Positions 46,074-58,554 of a DNA stretch of 64,000 nt are shown piece by piece. The translations under genes and the position numbers were made by a program. How positions within the stretch are numbered: the first letter of the stretch is position 1; the number at the start of each line of letters is the position of its first letter. The stretch is taken from assembly GCA_024220505.1 (NCBI GenBank), contig JAKZZE010000030.1, positions 398,501 to 462,500 of the forward strand, in the 5' to 3' direction. The notes beneath the pieces were generated by a model, which was not told where the DNA came from, did not search any database, and saw nothing but the letters and a program-made list of their open reading frames with translations. Source of the stretch: Rhizopus arrhizus. Taxonomy: Eukaryota > Mucoromycota > Mucoromycetes > Mucorales > Rhizopodaceae.

Positions 46074-49000
46074 TAAAGCAATGAAAAAAGAGAAAATGCT
46101 TTAGTATTTACGGTTGAGAAAAAAAAAAAAGGAAATCATTATTCATTCTCAGCAAAGAAAACAGATTATGTAAAATGCATGCCTATAAACAGAGAGACAT
46201 AAATAAAGATTAATAAAATACAATTAGATAAGCAGTGAATTGAAAAGGAGAAAAAAAAAAACTGTGTGGATGCAGAATCAAACTGTATATACCGTCCTTT
46301 TTCAAAATGTTGCTTGGCTGTATTACAAAGATTTACTTCAAGTGGCTACTGACAGAGTAAATAAAAAGCTTGTTGATAGGCTTATCTTTTGTATCCTTTA
46401 TGGCTTGTTTCCTTAATAAAGCACAGTTTCATCTCTAGTTGAATATTACATAATCTTCTTCCTCTGCTGTGCATCTGCATTCATTGCTTTTGTTTAAGGT
46501 CACCCTATATTCGATTATAAAGAGCCCTTATTCCTCTGTTTTATAAATATATCTATTGAATCATTCAATCAAATATAACCCACAAGCACTGGTCATATCA
46601 CAGCATCCACCCCTTCACCAATAAACAATCACACTGTCTCCACAATTTCAAAAAGAGCCATAGTCTCATTTTTGACCGTGATCCTACTTGCAATCTATAT
46701 TTGAATATCCTACCACTTTTTTAAAAATAGAGTCGTTCCCAATCAATGTATTATATATCTTATCGATATTAGCAGCTCTTCATCCCTATTGCAGCCAATA
46801 TTCTCATCATAATCACATCCCAATCCTCTGTCTTTCCTATACAATTGTTATCGTATTTCCATAGAGTCATGATGCCATGTCATCTTCTTTGGAAACAAGT
46901 CTGACAACACATCGTGTTCATCAGGCTACTGGTATTTCAGTCATCTTATAACATAACCAAATTATACAGTGTGATCGTGTTGGTAACCCTATAATCTTCT
47001 CTTTCTTTGTATAATAATAATAGTAGTAGTCATATTAGCAGCCTTCGTTTCATGTAGCATCAAAATATTGGGACTTTGTTGTTACAGCAGGTCTAATATT
47101 ATAGCTTATGAAATTGTCTTTTTTTTTTTGAAGAGGAAGAGAGAGAGAAAGAGTCAATTGTCTACTTGTTCATTGTTTGCAATTATAAAGATGTTGATCA
47201 AGTGCTCATAATCAACCTTTGACAGCTTTTATTTTTGGTTACAGGTTAAGTTTGTAGGTGTCAAAATAAAGAGAGACGTAAAAAATAAAGAAGAAAAAAG
47301 AACAAGCGACACAAGAGATGCAAATGTGTAAAACTCATTATCTGATCATCCTTGTGCAACTCGCTATTTCAACATCAACCGTAGACGAATAAATAAGCCA
47401 AGTACAGGCCTAATCTACATTTCTTCTTTTAAGCATTCATCTTTTATTTTATAAAGATACTTCATAGATCCCTTCCGCACATACTTTATATAAATTACAT
47501 ATAACGACTAAACATTTACAACTGTCTTTTCCCATTTTCATCATCTTGTGTCACTTACCTTGACTTGACCTACTCTACACATATTCACCTCCTGAGTATC
47601 ACTGTTCATTCTTGCATAGTCAACTACCAGACACACTTCTCTTATAGGCCTTCCTTTAACTATTGCTTTTGCTTTTGTTTTGATAGCCAATAAATTGATG
47701 CTATTATGACCTTATTTCTTCTTTAGATCCACCACTTGTCTTTTATTATCTGTAATCATTGCTCTACCTTTTTCTTTCCTTTTTCCATTCCTTTGCAATC
47801 ATCAAATAAGGTAGTTGGATCACGGAATGATTGATATTTCTATATCCTACCCTATTATGCACAAGTGTCACTTTACGTTCCATATTGTATACTGGATGGA
47901 ATAGAGAGCATAGTGAATCTAGGAATATCATATATTCATCTGGCTCTCGTTCATTTCTTTTCTTCTTTTATTACTTTACTAAAGTTAGAGGTTGTAAAGC
48001 TGTTTGTTTGACTCTTTTTTTTTGTTTTTGTTTCATTCTTTCCTAGATTAATCGGGGTAATCTAAAGCTGCATTCCTTTTCACTTTGACCTCTTGTTTCT
48101 TTTTATTTCTTCTTTCTCTATATCGTTTCTATTTTTGTTTATTTTATTTAGTGTCATACTGTCGACTGTATAGTAACTGAACTAAGAAAAGCAAAAAAGA
48201 GAGAGAGAGAAAAAAAGACAAAAAAGGGAACCTTGCTCAAGGCTTCGCGCCAATTTTATCTCCGTCCCTGAGCGCACACTTTCCTTTTTTGTTACCAGTC
48301 TTAGGAATGTCCTATCAGTCATGCCAAAGCTCCTCTATTTCACATGCTAATAGATGATACAAGTATCTTGTTGTCATTGCAATGGCTAAAATAATAATAT
48401 AATAGTATGAAAGAGACAAAACGATGGTTAAGATGGTAAACTGACAAGGGCTGTTTGGTTGGAATGCTTTGAGAGACGATCAAGAGGAATTCGTAAAAAA
48501 AATAAAAAAAGACCAACCAAGCAACATAATGTTATTGAATAGCATAATAGTTAATGGAAAGAGATGTCGGTGGAGCATTGAGTTCATTTTTTTGCTCACT
48601 TTGAGATTACATTCTGTTCAACGATTATTAGCATTAGCTTTCGAAATTAACTAGTTAACCTTGCCATTCTACTTGGCCTTTCAACAAACTATCTTTTATC
48701 GTTGACAGAACGTGTAGAAAGTATAAAAATGACGCGCTTATAAAGAGTCATAAGATAAGAAAGAAGAGAGATTTATTTTCAATTCGATAACAAAAATAAT
48801 AGTAATAAAACAAGAGGTCTTTATTTATGTATAATAATAGTAATAGCAATAATAATCATATCTCTATCTTACCCTTTCATGACAGGTTTAGCCGTATTTC
48901 ATTCTTAAAGAAAGAAATACGTTGCCCAGAGATAACCGCGTGGAGGTACTGTCATTTCTATCTCCTCTCTTTATCCCGTTTAACGTCAGAAAGAGACCCC

Positions 49001-50167
49001 CGCACCCCCGGACAGATGGGAGGGAGACAAACGACGGAATCACTATCTAATAGACTGTAATAGCGTTCAAGAAAGATACATGATTATTTTTACCCAGTTG
49101 CTTGCAGATTAGGATGAATACCAAGGAAAGGAATGAAGAAAGAAAAAAAGAAAGAAAAAAAACGAGGGGGATAAAAGGTTATCTTTTATTTATATTTACG
49201 TTTCGTGGCGTGTGAGATATTTTTTTATTTCATGAGAAACGCTTGTGATTATATTTTTGAATTGATGCTCTGATGCCCATTCCTTACAAAGCATAGCGTA
49301 CATTAATGAAATAAAAACCATCAGTTCATTTCTTCCTTTTCCCTTTCCCTCTCTTTTCTTTATTTCAATTGTAAATAATACTCTACAAAAGACGTTTTTA
49401 AGTCTTTAAAACAAACTAATAGTCTGTTATCTTATTTGTTTTAACGATAATGTGGCCGAAACAGGAAATTATTATTTTGTAACCAACCAATATTGAAATA
49501 TGAAATATTAAAAAAATAAAGTCAAGCCTCATATTTATATCAGAAAGTCATTAATATCATTTTTCTACAAATAATCCCAAGACCAATATAATGTATCTGC
49601 TTTCTCATATTTCATTGTGATAGGACAAGAGCATCAATAAATTTAAAGTTTTAACTGAAACAACCTCAATAGCAAATTATCGTGCTTTCTTCTTCCTCTT
49701 CTTTTCCTTCTTTCTGTTAAATATATATCAATAAGCAAGATATTAGATAGCAGAAATAGAGTAAATATAGTCATCAACATGTTATGTTTCATTCAGTCAG
49801 TATCTTGAAAAGTTCTCAAAATATAAACATTATTTTTCGTTCGAAAATGTCGTAAAACCATTTTTTTAATACTCCACCATCTTTGTGTCATGTAAATAAT
49901 AAATAAAAACGAAATAACATGTTACAGCTGTACTGGAGGAACAAGAAATACTGTAATGTCCTATGGCAACAAAATAGTATGCCGTTCTAATCATTATTGA
50001 ACTTGAAGGATTTATTTGTCATCACCATAGTAACGTTTGTTAACCTATGTCTTATTTCAAAACTTCGAAGAACAGCTGATTACAATTTAAAAAACCATAT
50101 TAGAATATAATAAAAAATTGAATCTTAAGGCTTTGAAGAAAGTATTTACAATTTATTTTTAATTAAA

Positions 50168-50199
<32 letters not shown>
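46074..50199. other. Gene-poor region
   Basis: 4.1 kb of AT-rich DNA with many short ORFs of poor composition. The only recognised content is the relic exon at 47480-47780 (listed). Purine- and pyrimidine-rich strands (48196-48225, 49136-49163) and pyrimidine tracts are frequent. Confidence 0.4.
47480..47780 (-). pseudogene. Relic coding exon, inverted copy of 57900-58190
   Basis: Read on the reverse strand, it encodes PIREVCLVVDYARMNSD followed by TQEVNMCRVGQV and a GTAAGT-like donor. The core of about 150 bp is roughly 95% identical to the copy at 58 kb; differences are mostly transitions. Upstream an in-frame TAA precedes GHNSINLLAIKTK. Source gene not recognised. Confidence 0.6.
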
Positions 50200-50201
<2 letters not shown>

Positions 50202-50484
50202 AAGGCACAGCCTGGTCATCTTCAGGCTCCATTGCCAGCTCCGTTGCCAGCAACCAGAGCGGAGCCACTTGATCATCCTCGTCGGCTTCATCACTTGCCG
50301 ACGGAACAGCACCACTTCCAAGACCACCCCAGACGGGAACACTGTGATCACCCGTCGGATAAATCACAACGTCAAACACATCCACAAAACGCACCAAAAG
50401 CACCTCATCTTCGTGTATTTCCTGTGCATTGTGGCTCACAGGAAACATGGGGACAGCAGAATCTTCTCGATCTGGGTTAACCAT
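50200..50484 (-). CDS. Possible small acidic protein, 94 aa
   Basis: Open frame starting MVNPDREDSAVPMFPVSHN, ending EPEDDQAVP. It is GC-richer than its surroundings, acidic and Val/Pro/Glu-rich, unlike random ORFs of this region. It lies directly next to a 30-base homopolymer (50169-50198) at its 3' end. No family recognised. Confidence 0.35.
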
Positions 50485-51129
50485 AATAATGTATAATGAA
50501 AAAAAAAAGAATCGATAGTAATCTGTTTTCTTTTTATACTTTGCTTTCTATGCTCAGTTTGTAACTACAGAGGGCATTTTGATAAAAACCAAAGCAATAT
50601 AAAGCTATTTTTATACATCGCCGATTTAAACAAGATCAGAAAGCAATGATGTAGTAACAAACTTACTTTATTTTAATGTTGTGATGCTATAATTCAACAG
50701 TTGTTGGCTTTAAAAGCTCCAGTCCCATTGTAAATTGATTTTATATGTTCATGGTTACTATTCAATATTATGGGCAGGGGTACTTTAAAAGTCGCATTCA
50801 TCACCTAGATTCATGCCCGATAAAAGTCAGCGATGCTCTTTTTTTTGTTTTTTTTTTTTTTTTTTTGTGATAATGCCCGGTCAAGTAATTCACCTATCAT
50901 AAATTCATGAGATAATATCTACATACAAATAAACGACTTAAATACATACAATACACTAAAAACCGATAAAATCCTTATCCATCATTACCATAAAAGGGGA
51001 CATCAAACCTTATATCCAACTTTTGAATTTTGAAGTCTTTGATTGGTGTTTTTGATTGCGCGACATAAACATAAAAAGTGTTGTCCAACTGTTCTTTTCC
51101 ATCTTTCAAAAAAAAATTACTTTAAAAAC
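50485..51129. other. Intergenic
   Basis: AT-rich, with a T-rich block at 50840-50866. No gene or RNA seen. Confidence 0.4.
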
Positions 51130-51720
51130 ATGCCAAGAAAGTTAGCCCGCAAGTTACAAGCTGTTAATGAAGTACTGCGTATAACAAGGAAAAGGTTGGA
51201 TGGCTTCAACAGCCGTCCTATGGTCAGTGAGTTGGATGGCGGTCGCGTCAAAGATATTGTTTCTTTGCGTTTGATCGCCTTAAGCAACTGGTAAGCTTGG
51301 TTTTTGTGTATAAACGTTAATAAGAACATCTTACCAATACCTATTTGCATTCATAGATTCAAGAACAAGTGTGTGGATGAGGTGGATCGGTTGGAGTACT
51401 TGCTTCGTCCTAAGCCACAAAGGATGAGCAAGGAGGAAAAGCAGGCGTTGGCAAGAAGGCTGGATGAAGGAGCACGCCTGCTTGAAGAAAAGAAGAAGCG
51501 CGAGCAAGAAGAAGAAGAAAAGAAGCGCGAGCAAGAAGAAGAAGAAAAGAAGAAGCAAGAGGAAGAAGAAAAGAAAGAAAAGGAGGCGCAAGGAAGCAAG
51601 AAGCGCAAGCAAAGAGAAGATGAGGAAGAAGAAAGAGAAGGACAAGAACAAGGACAAGGATCTGATGCTTGCTTGGTGAAGAAGCGCAGATATTTTAAGC
51701 GTGGTTGCCGCTACCAATAG
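51130..51720 (+). pseudogene. Two-part coding remnant with a Glu/Lys coiled-coil tail
   Basis: First part 51130-51293, start MPRKLARKLQAVNEVLRITR, ends at ALSN with a GTAAGC donor. Second part begins after TTCATAG at 51357 with FKNKCVDEVDRLEYLLRPK and runs into a long Lys/Glu/Gln repeat (about residues 90-150 of the joined protein) with basic end KKRRYFKRGCRY. The expected splice creates TGA exactly at the junction, where TGG (Trp) would keep the frame, so the copy may be broken by one G-to-A change at the first base of the second exon. Function unknown. Confidence 0.45.
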
Positions 51721-52467
51721 CTTCCATCCATTCCATTCCTTTTGATACCCTGAAAAAACTAATCTACGACTAGATTAGTTTTGTAATAAAAATTATATTT
51801 GTATATCATTGCTCATACCTTAATATGTATCCATTCGAAACACATTGTCTTTCCATTATCTATCTATTACTATCCATTACTATCTATTACTATGAATGTC
51901 ATTGTAACAATGCTGCTGCATATAAACCACAATACCTTTTTTCTCCATGTTATACGCTATGAGTCAATGACACAATGACACAACAGTGTCTGCCGGCTCC
52001 TTGTGCTGCTTACTCTTTTATGAGCATTGTCTCTATATCATTGGTACTTGACATATATAAACCAAATTGAGCTCATTTAATTCCTATTGCCATAAGGCTA
52101 TAGCATAGCTTGATCAAATGTATTAACCTCTTACAGGAGCAATTAGTTACAGATCTAAGCACATTCCGAGGATTAGCCTAATCTTCACATTCGACTGAAG
52201 CAATGTCTTTCTTTCTTTCTTTTTATTAAGAATAGAATATATAGTCTATAAGAATTGAAGACATCTATAATAAAAGTTGTCAAGTTGACCAAAGTCATAA
52301 TGTTGTTACATTTACTTGAAAGATTTGTAGACTTCATTAGAATCCTTAGATCCCAAAAATGACAAAAGAAGTAATTGTGAATCTTGTACTTTGGAGTTAA
52401 CTGAGCGTAAGCAAGCCTTTTGATGATAAGAGAAAGAGAAAAGAAGAAGAAAGAAGGAAATAAGAGA
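51721..52467. other. Intergenic left of the hairpin
   Basis: No ORF of good composition. Short repeated TCTATTACTATCCATTAC-like pieces near 51860-51890. The last 60 bp are purine-rich and partly complementary to pyrimidine-rich sequence right of the hairpin. Confidence 0.4.
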
Positions 52468-52625
52468 AAGAGAGAACAAAGAAAAAGGATCGACAACAAC
52501 GTGCCTTAATTGATTTCATTGTCCGTCAATGATAGATAAGATCACGTGAAGGATAATGACCTTGTCGGACAATGAAATCAATTAAGGCACATTGTTGTCG
52601 ATCCTATTTCTTTGTTCTCTCTTTT
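52468..52625. repeat. Long hairpin: 58-bp stem, 40-nt loop
   Basis: Left arm 52468-52525 and right arm 52566-52625 pair with only two visible mismatches. The stem includes GGATCGACAACAACGTGCC and TTAATTGATTTCATTGTCCG. The loop is 52526-52565. Beyond the stem, purine-rich and pyrimidine-rich flanks could lengthen it. It could be a fold-back element or a precursor of small RNA. No terminal duplication was identified. Confidence 0.85.
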
Positions 52626-53473
52626 TCTTCTTTCCTTTGTTCTCTCTCTCTCTCTCTCTTTACCTTTCCCTTTCTTTTCTATTCACTTCGTAAGTACTTG
52701 TCAAATATATACTTTTGTGTTACAAAGTGGAATTGCTTGTCCTAATGTCGTCCAGATCTACTTCCTGTGAAGGAAAAAGTTGAATAGATGGCTCAATCTA
52801 GAAGGAATGGACAACATAATGTAAGTCATTCTGACAACATATTCTATTACTTTACTAATATCTCTAAGAGGATAAGGGAGCTTCTTTCATGGTTTATTTG
52901 AATACTTTTCGTTCATCAGCAGAGAATATTGGCTGGCATATGTTTTTTTTTTTGTACACTCACAAGAACACTCTCTTTCTCTGCTGACAACATCATTGTT
53001 ATAACAAGTAATGAATGAATAATGAATGAATAACGAAGTAATGGTGAATGAACAATGAACAATGAAAGCTCAAGCAAGAAAGAATAGCAAAGTATACTTT
53101 AGATCAACTGTTGTGATCATACTATTTGTAAAAGGTAATAGGACTGAGGCTATAAAGGGTATATGGTTGGTACTTTGTCTCAATATTTACATAGTATTAA
53201 AGCCTTGGCTTGTAGATATAAGGCAAAGAAGGCATGGTATTATACAAATCTATTTCAGCTCTCTTCCTTTGTACACTAAGGATGATGATCGATATATATA
53301 TATATATATATATGAAGCTAGTGGACTTGTTTGAAGACATGAAAGAAGCCAAAGAATATAATAAACAATGTAAGTAACATGAGAAAGGGAGAAAGAGAGA
53401 AAGGGACAGAGAGACAGAGAGAAAGACAAAGAATGATTTTATTACATAGGATATATATAAAAGTACATGTACT
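52626..53473. other. Intergenic right of the hairpin
   Basis: Simple pyrimidine repeats (52644-52662), repeated AATGAATGAATAA and AATGAACAATGAA pieces (53008-53065) and a (TA) run at 53291-53311. No gene seen. Confidence 0.4.
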
Positions 53474-53562
53474 AAAGTCGACATTGTTAGCCATGTCCTT
53501 ACAGTAAAGACATGTTTCCAGGCACCGCCACGTGGAGGCCATGTCGAATAGGTGCCCTTCTA
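53474..53562 (-). repeat. Dispersed inverted repeat, copy 1 (MASTWRC)
   Basis: Reverse-strand sequence similar to 56123-56206. Both read ATGGCCTCCACGTGGCGGTG and then MASTWRC-x-ET with a second conserved MAxNV block. Origin unknown, perhaps part of a repeat family. Confidence 0.65.
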
Positions 53563-56122
53563 CGTTCTTTTTTCCAAAAAGGGGAGAATCAGATAAAGCG
53601 TAAGCAATAAATCGAAGAACCCCTGCTGAGCTGGTAAAGGTGTAGAGTTGTATTGCTGTAACTCTCTCAGTGTTGCTGATCTGCTATATTTCTGATCTAC
53701 TATATTGTTGATCTACTGTATTGCTGATCTACTGTATTGCTGATCTACTGTGTTGTTGGTGTGCTGTGTTGCTGACTTACTGTGCTGTCGTGATTGGTAG
53801 AGAAAGAAAGAAAAAAGATATCGAATCTGGCTTCCTTTTATACATTTTTTGATCTTATCAAAGTTTAGTCTGTGTTGGTATGACGCGATGACAACAAATT
53901 AACAAAAAAAAAAAAAAAAAAAAAAAAAAAGCTCCTGCAAAATAGTCCGTTTGTTACATTTTTTACCATGAGAATCCTTTTTTCTCTCACTCTTCAAGCT
54001 TTTATCATGTCATTCATCAGTCAAAATCTAAAAGAAACCAGTATCTTCAATCATTTTCTATCCTTTATCGTCATAATATTGAAACATAACCAGTAAGTAA
54101 CTATGCGATAAAGCTCGTTGTTATACTAAATTAGTCAATTCGTCCTTAGAACCAATGAAGAACAAGTTCTAGGAGTTTTACATGATCATTCTACTTTGAC
54201 CTAGTCATCACTCTCAGTTGGCAAGGAAGCATATAAAAAGATTTAGAATCACAAGGTCTCCGAAAAGTGTAATAACGCTCTATAGATCCAGAATTAATAG
54301 CCTAGGATTCAATATTGAATAATGATGATGCTACAGTCTTTTATGGAATGTAAGTCGAGTCTCCTTCATACGTCACTTTATTACTAGAAATAACCAACGC
54401 CTTTTATTTTCCCTAGCATGAATCACGTCAAGTACAATAAAGAAGAAGGAATGGAATAAAATGATGACTTTTGCCAAAAAGACATCAAATCAAAGAGAGT
54501 TATCTTGTCCTTTATCTACTCATTCCTTTGTATGAAATTGGATATGAAGAAGCATCAAGTGATACTTTGTGAACATATCATATCTCGTTGTTCTTTCTAT
54601 GCTTTGTTCTCTTCTGCTGTTCTTTGATCGCTTGGTGACAAATCTAGTTCATTTGATGTATATCTAATTTACTCCTTTTGTTATTATCACGTTTCTTGAA
54701 ATAGGTTGAGCTGTAGTCTTAATCAAGTGTGAAGCAAGACTATTTAGCAATAAAAATATTTGAAAGAGGAGTTTTATGAGGGACGGAATCTTAGCTCCTT
54801 TACATTCTTGATATTGCTTGAAATCTATCGACATGTTTGCATCTGGTCTCCTTTAAATATTCCACAAACGGTACAAATATGGGAAAAGTATTACTGTATG
54901 GCCAAGGAGAGCACGATGGGATCCTGGTAAGGAACCAAATGAACAAATCACAAAAGAAGTAAATTTGTTGCTTTATTAGATATTCTTTACTGTTGATACT
55001 ATGGCTGCTGGGAATAGCTGTTTTTGGTGTTTGTTGATAAAGGGTATATCGCATGACTAGAATGTCATAATGTTTTATAACTCACGAAGAAAAAAAAATA
55101 AACAGGATTTCTCTATATGCTTTGTTCAGTGTACTGAATGAATAGTTGTAGAATGAAACATAAAATGTTGCGAGGATACCAATTAAAAGCCACATTTGAT
55201 TATAGTGAGTGTTATTGAACTCTGAATACTGTGTGCTTAATATTGGTAGGTTATATGGACGTGCAAAATATGAGCTAAGCAACAAAGTCATATTATGCTT
55301 TAACAGTCATAAATATCCCCATTCATAGCTACATGAATATGATCATCGTTGTTGTATTGTTGATTATAAGATTTATATGCTTAATTTTGTAGTCGTAGCT
55401 TCATGTCATAATTTTTAGGTTTAAAAATACATTAAAAATTATATATAAAGCTTTGTCGTAATAAAATATATCTAATTGTTTTTAGAAAAGAATAATTTTA
55501 TAACTACTCATAATATGCTTTGAATTAAATTTATGTTATTGCTGCTAGGTAAATATCTAATGTTTGTATTTATTAAAGAATGATTTTATTGTATAATGAA
55601 ATATATTGAACCGTTTATATCATATTGTCTACAAAAAGCTATAATTTCTATCATCCGAAGTCATCTCAGATGAATTTTATCGAATAAGATCCCCGGCTTT
55701 AGCTATCAGTCCGAAAGCTGTCTTATTTTTGTACGGAACGCCGCATTAAGTGAATGGAAAGGAGTATTAATACGGACTATGCTGTTGGATTATTTAGAAC
55801 AAGGAGCAATACTTATTTTTGAACAAGGAATGAAGGAAAAGAAAATTACTGAATTAGTACTCGTATGTAACCAAAGGAACAAATGAAATCTTTTTGCTGC
55901 AAGTGACTTTTGTTTGACTGTTAAGAAAGTGACCTCTTTTCAAATAATTTTTATAAAGAAAAAAAGTATAAAAAGAGGAGCCAAATTACAAAATCATTTT
56001 CTTCTTTACAACTGTTGACTGTGTTCATTGTTCATGACGGCTTCCTGGGCAAGGTAGAGCGGCTGACCCCAGATAAGCGGCCACCAATGTCGACTTCCTC
56101 TGCAGTATAACTATGACGAAAT
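53563..56122. other. Gene-poor region between the MASTWRC repeats
   Basis: Contains a short tandem-like series of TGCTGATCTACTG units (about 53670-53770), a poly-A run at 53903-53930, and otherwise AT-rich DNA without convincing ORFs. Confidence 0.45.
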
Positions 56123-56206
56123 CGAAGGGCACTTAAAGACATGGCCTCCACGTGGCGGTGCCCGGAAACATATTTTCATTTTGAAAATATGGCCAAGAAT
56201 GTCAGC
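56123..56206 (+). repeat. Dispersed inverted repeat, copy 2 (MASTWRC)
   Basis: Plus-strand copy of the 53.5 kb repeat, sharing GAAGGGCAC, ACATGGCCTCCACGTGGCGG and GGAAACAT; differences include C/T and G/A. Confidence 0.65.
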
Positions 56207-57899
56207 TTTTTTTTTATATTAAATAAAAATGAAAAATCACTTTTGAAAAAAAAAATTCCTAAATATTGCTCTTGTCTTTTACCTTTCGCTTTTGGTCTAA
56301 ACCGCTTATTTGTTTTTAAAACACTTGTTATACTAAGCATTTCTCTAATACTATCTCTACTCTTTTAATTGAAAAGGCAAGTTGTGTAATAAAGTAAGCA
56401 TAAGACCAGGTATTATATGATTACTAAATCAAAGAAAAAGAAAAGCAAAAAGAAAGAAGCTGGTGGTAAAGTTGAGATTCCTTAGTCAACATTCCCAAAA
56501 GGAATCTAATGAGTGGTGAGCCAAGTCTTTTATTTTATTTTGTTATTCAGTCAGTATGTATGCTAAATACTCAGTATATTAATAGTATGATTTGTCTGCT
56601 TTCCTTTTTTATTTTTATTTTAGAAAGCTTCTTTTGTTTTTTGTTTTTCACATGCAGGTTTGCATTCAGATGAAGACAAGAGATGAAAAAGTAACTGCTA
56701 CTATTCTTTTGTTTGGCTGTTTCCTTTTTTTTCTGCTTTTTATATGTCTAAAGCTATTTGGTTAAGAAAGAGTATGTTTGTAGGAATGATGGAGAATGAG
56801 GAGGGATGAGTAAAGAAGCTAAAGGCAAGCAAGTAAGCTAGACTAATAAGGCACATTGTGTAACCATGCTTACACCGACTTCCTCTTTTCATCTTCCTTT
56901 TAAGGAACTTGGTGACATACCGCTTACTTGCTTATAAGCATAGATAATAGCATGTAACTAATAGATGTTGTAGCGAATAAAAGGTTGTTTTATTTCTATT
57001 TTCATGTCGATGAAATAAAGAAATAGAATGTGTTTTCTCTCTCTTTTTATATAATGATTATAAATACAATTGAGAAAATGACAAACAGACATCAGCATAT
57101 ATGGAAAAGTAAGCAAATAGGTCGAGTCTTTGCAGACTGACTGGGTACGAGATGACCAAATTCAGAAAAGGGTAAAAGAGAAACGGATTCTAAAGCGGGT
57201 ATATCAAGAACAACTGCTCTGGTATCACTATTGTTGCACAAGATGCTTGTGTTTAGAGTTATAAATAAAATGTGTTACATAAGCACAAAGTTTATTTGAA
57301 CAACGATTTCTCTTTTTCTTCTCGTTTGTAAACACTATGAATCTTGTTAAAGCAGCATTACAACTCTCTGAAGTAAATACCAACGAAACAAAAAAAGATA
57401 GCTGTTTCCCTTTTTCAACATAAAAAAAAACATCAACTCAAGGCGCAACGTTAGTAATTACAACATGCTCTTTAATTCGACACATTTCTTTAGAAGAAAC
57501 TCCCTTTCCCCTCCTCCCTTATATACCTTTGTAACTAACAACATACCAAAAATAATGCAATAACAAGAATAACAAAAGGATAAACAACAATATTTCGTCA
57601 GCTAAAAGAGAGAGGTTGTCACCACGAGATGCAAGTCTGCCAAATTAACTGTGTATAGCAAAAAAAAGAAGAGGAATAATTAACAAAGCTGTTTGACCAC
57701 ACTCTATGGTTAGGACACTCTTTACATAATAGCTTCAAAACAGACAGTCTAAATGGAAGCAGTAATAACAGTATCAATAGTCAACCCTATGATGACCGTT
57801 TACTTTTACTTCAGTTGCAATATTGTATAGGATGTATGGCCTATGCTAGTAGATAGATCGAACAATGTGCACGTACTTATATAAAAAGAAAAGGAAAAA
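56207..57899. other. Gene-poor region
   Basis: AT-rich. A short coding-like piece at about 57178-57260 (KRILKRVYQEQLLWYHYCC in one plus frame) may be another relic. No complete gene. Confidence 0.35.
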
Positions 57900-58190
57900 A
57901 GAAAAAGAAAAAAAAAGAAAGAGCAATGGTTATAGACAATGGAAGACAAATAATGAATATAAAGAGGAAATGAGGTCATGACAGCACCAATTCTTTATCT
58001 ATCGAAACAAAAACAAAAGCGATAGCTAAAGGAATCTCTATAAGAGAAGTATATCTGGTAGTTGACTATGCAACAATGAACAGTGATACTCAGGAGGTGA
58101 ATATGTGTAGAGTAGGTCAAGTCGAGGTAAGTGACACAAGATGATGAAAATGGGAAAAGACAGCTGCAAGTGTTTAGTCATTGTATGTAC
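57900..58190 (+). pseudogene. Relic coding exon, inverted copy of 47480-47780
   Basis: Plus-strand frame TKAIAKG-like lead, then SIREVYLVVDYATMNSDTQE, VNMCRVGQVE and a GTAAGT donor at about 58131. An in-frame TGA lies upstream at GHDSTNSLS, at the same place as the TAA in the other copy. The identical donor in both copies suggests an exon of a duplicated gene. Family not recognised. Confidence 0.6.
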
Positions 58191-58518
58191 ATGACTTGAT
58201 ACAAGACGATGCTTTAAACAAACGATCTATTAACAAATGAATAAAAGAGGAGAGAAGAGGAAGAGAAAGAAAAAGAGAGAAAGAGACTTTGTGTTTACTT
58301 GGTTACCTTTGATGTTGAGTTGATGGAGTGACACATTATCTCTTTTTTCTTCCCTTTCTCTTTCCCTTTTTTTTATTTTTATTTTTTATTCTTTTCTTTT
58401 TGTGTTTATCCCATGTTCTTTTATGTATACACAGGATTTTACTTTACAACCGAGATTAGCTTAGGAGTGTTTGAAACAGTTTCTTGTGTTGGCTATAAAT
58501 AATGAGTAAGCAATCTTT

Positions 58519-58554
<36 letters not shown>

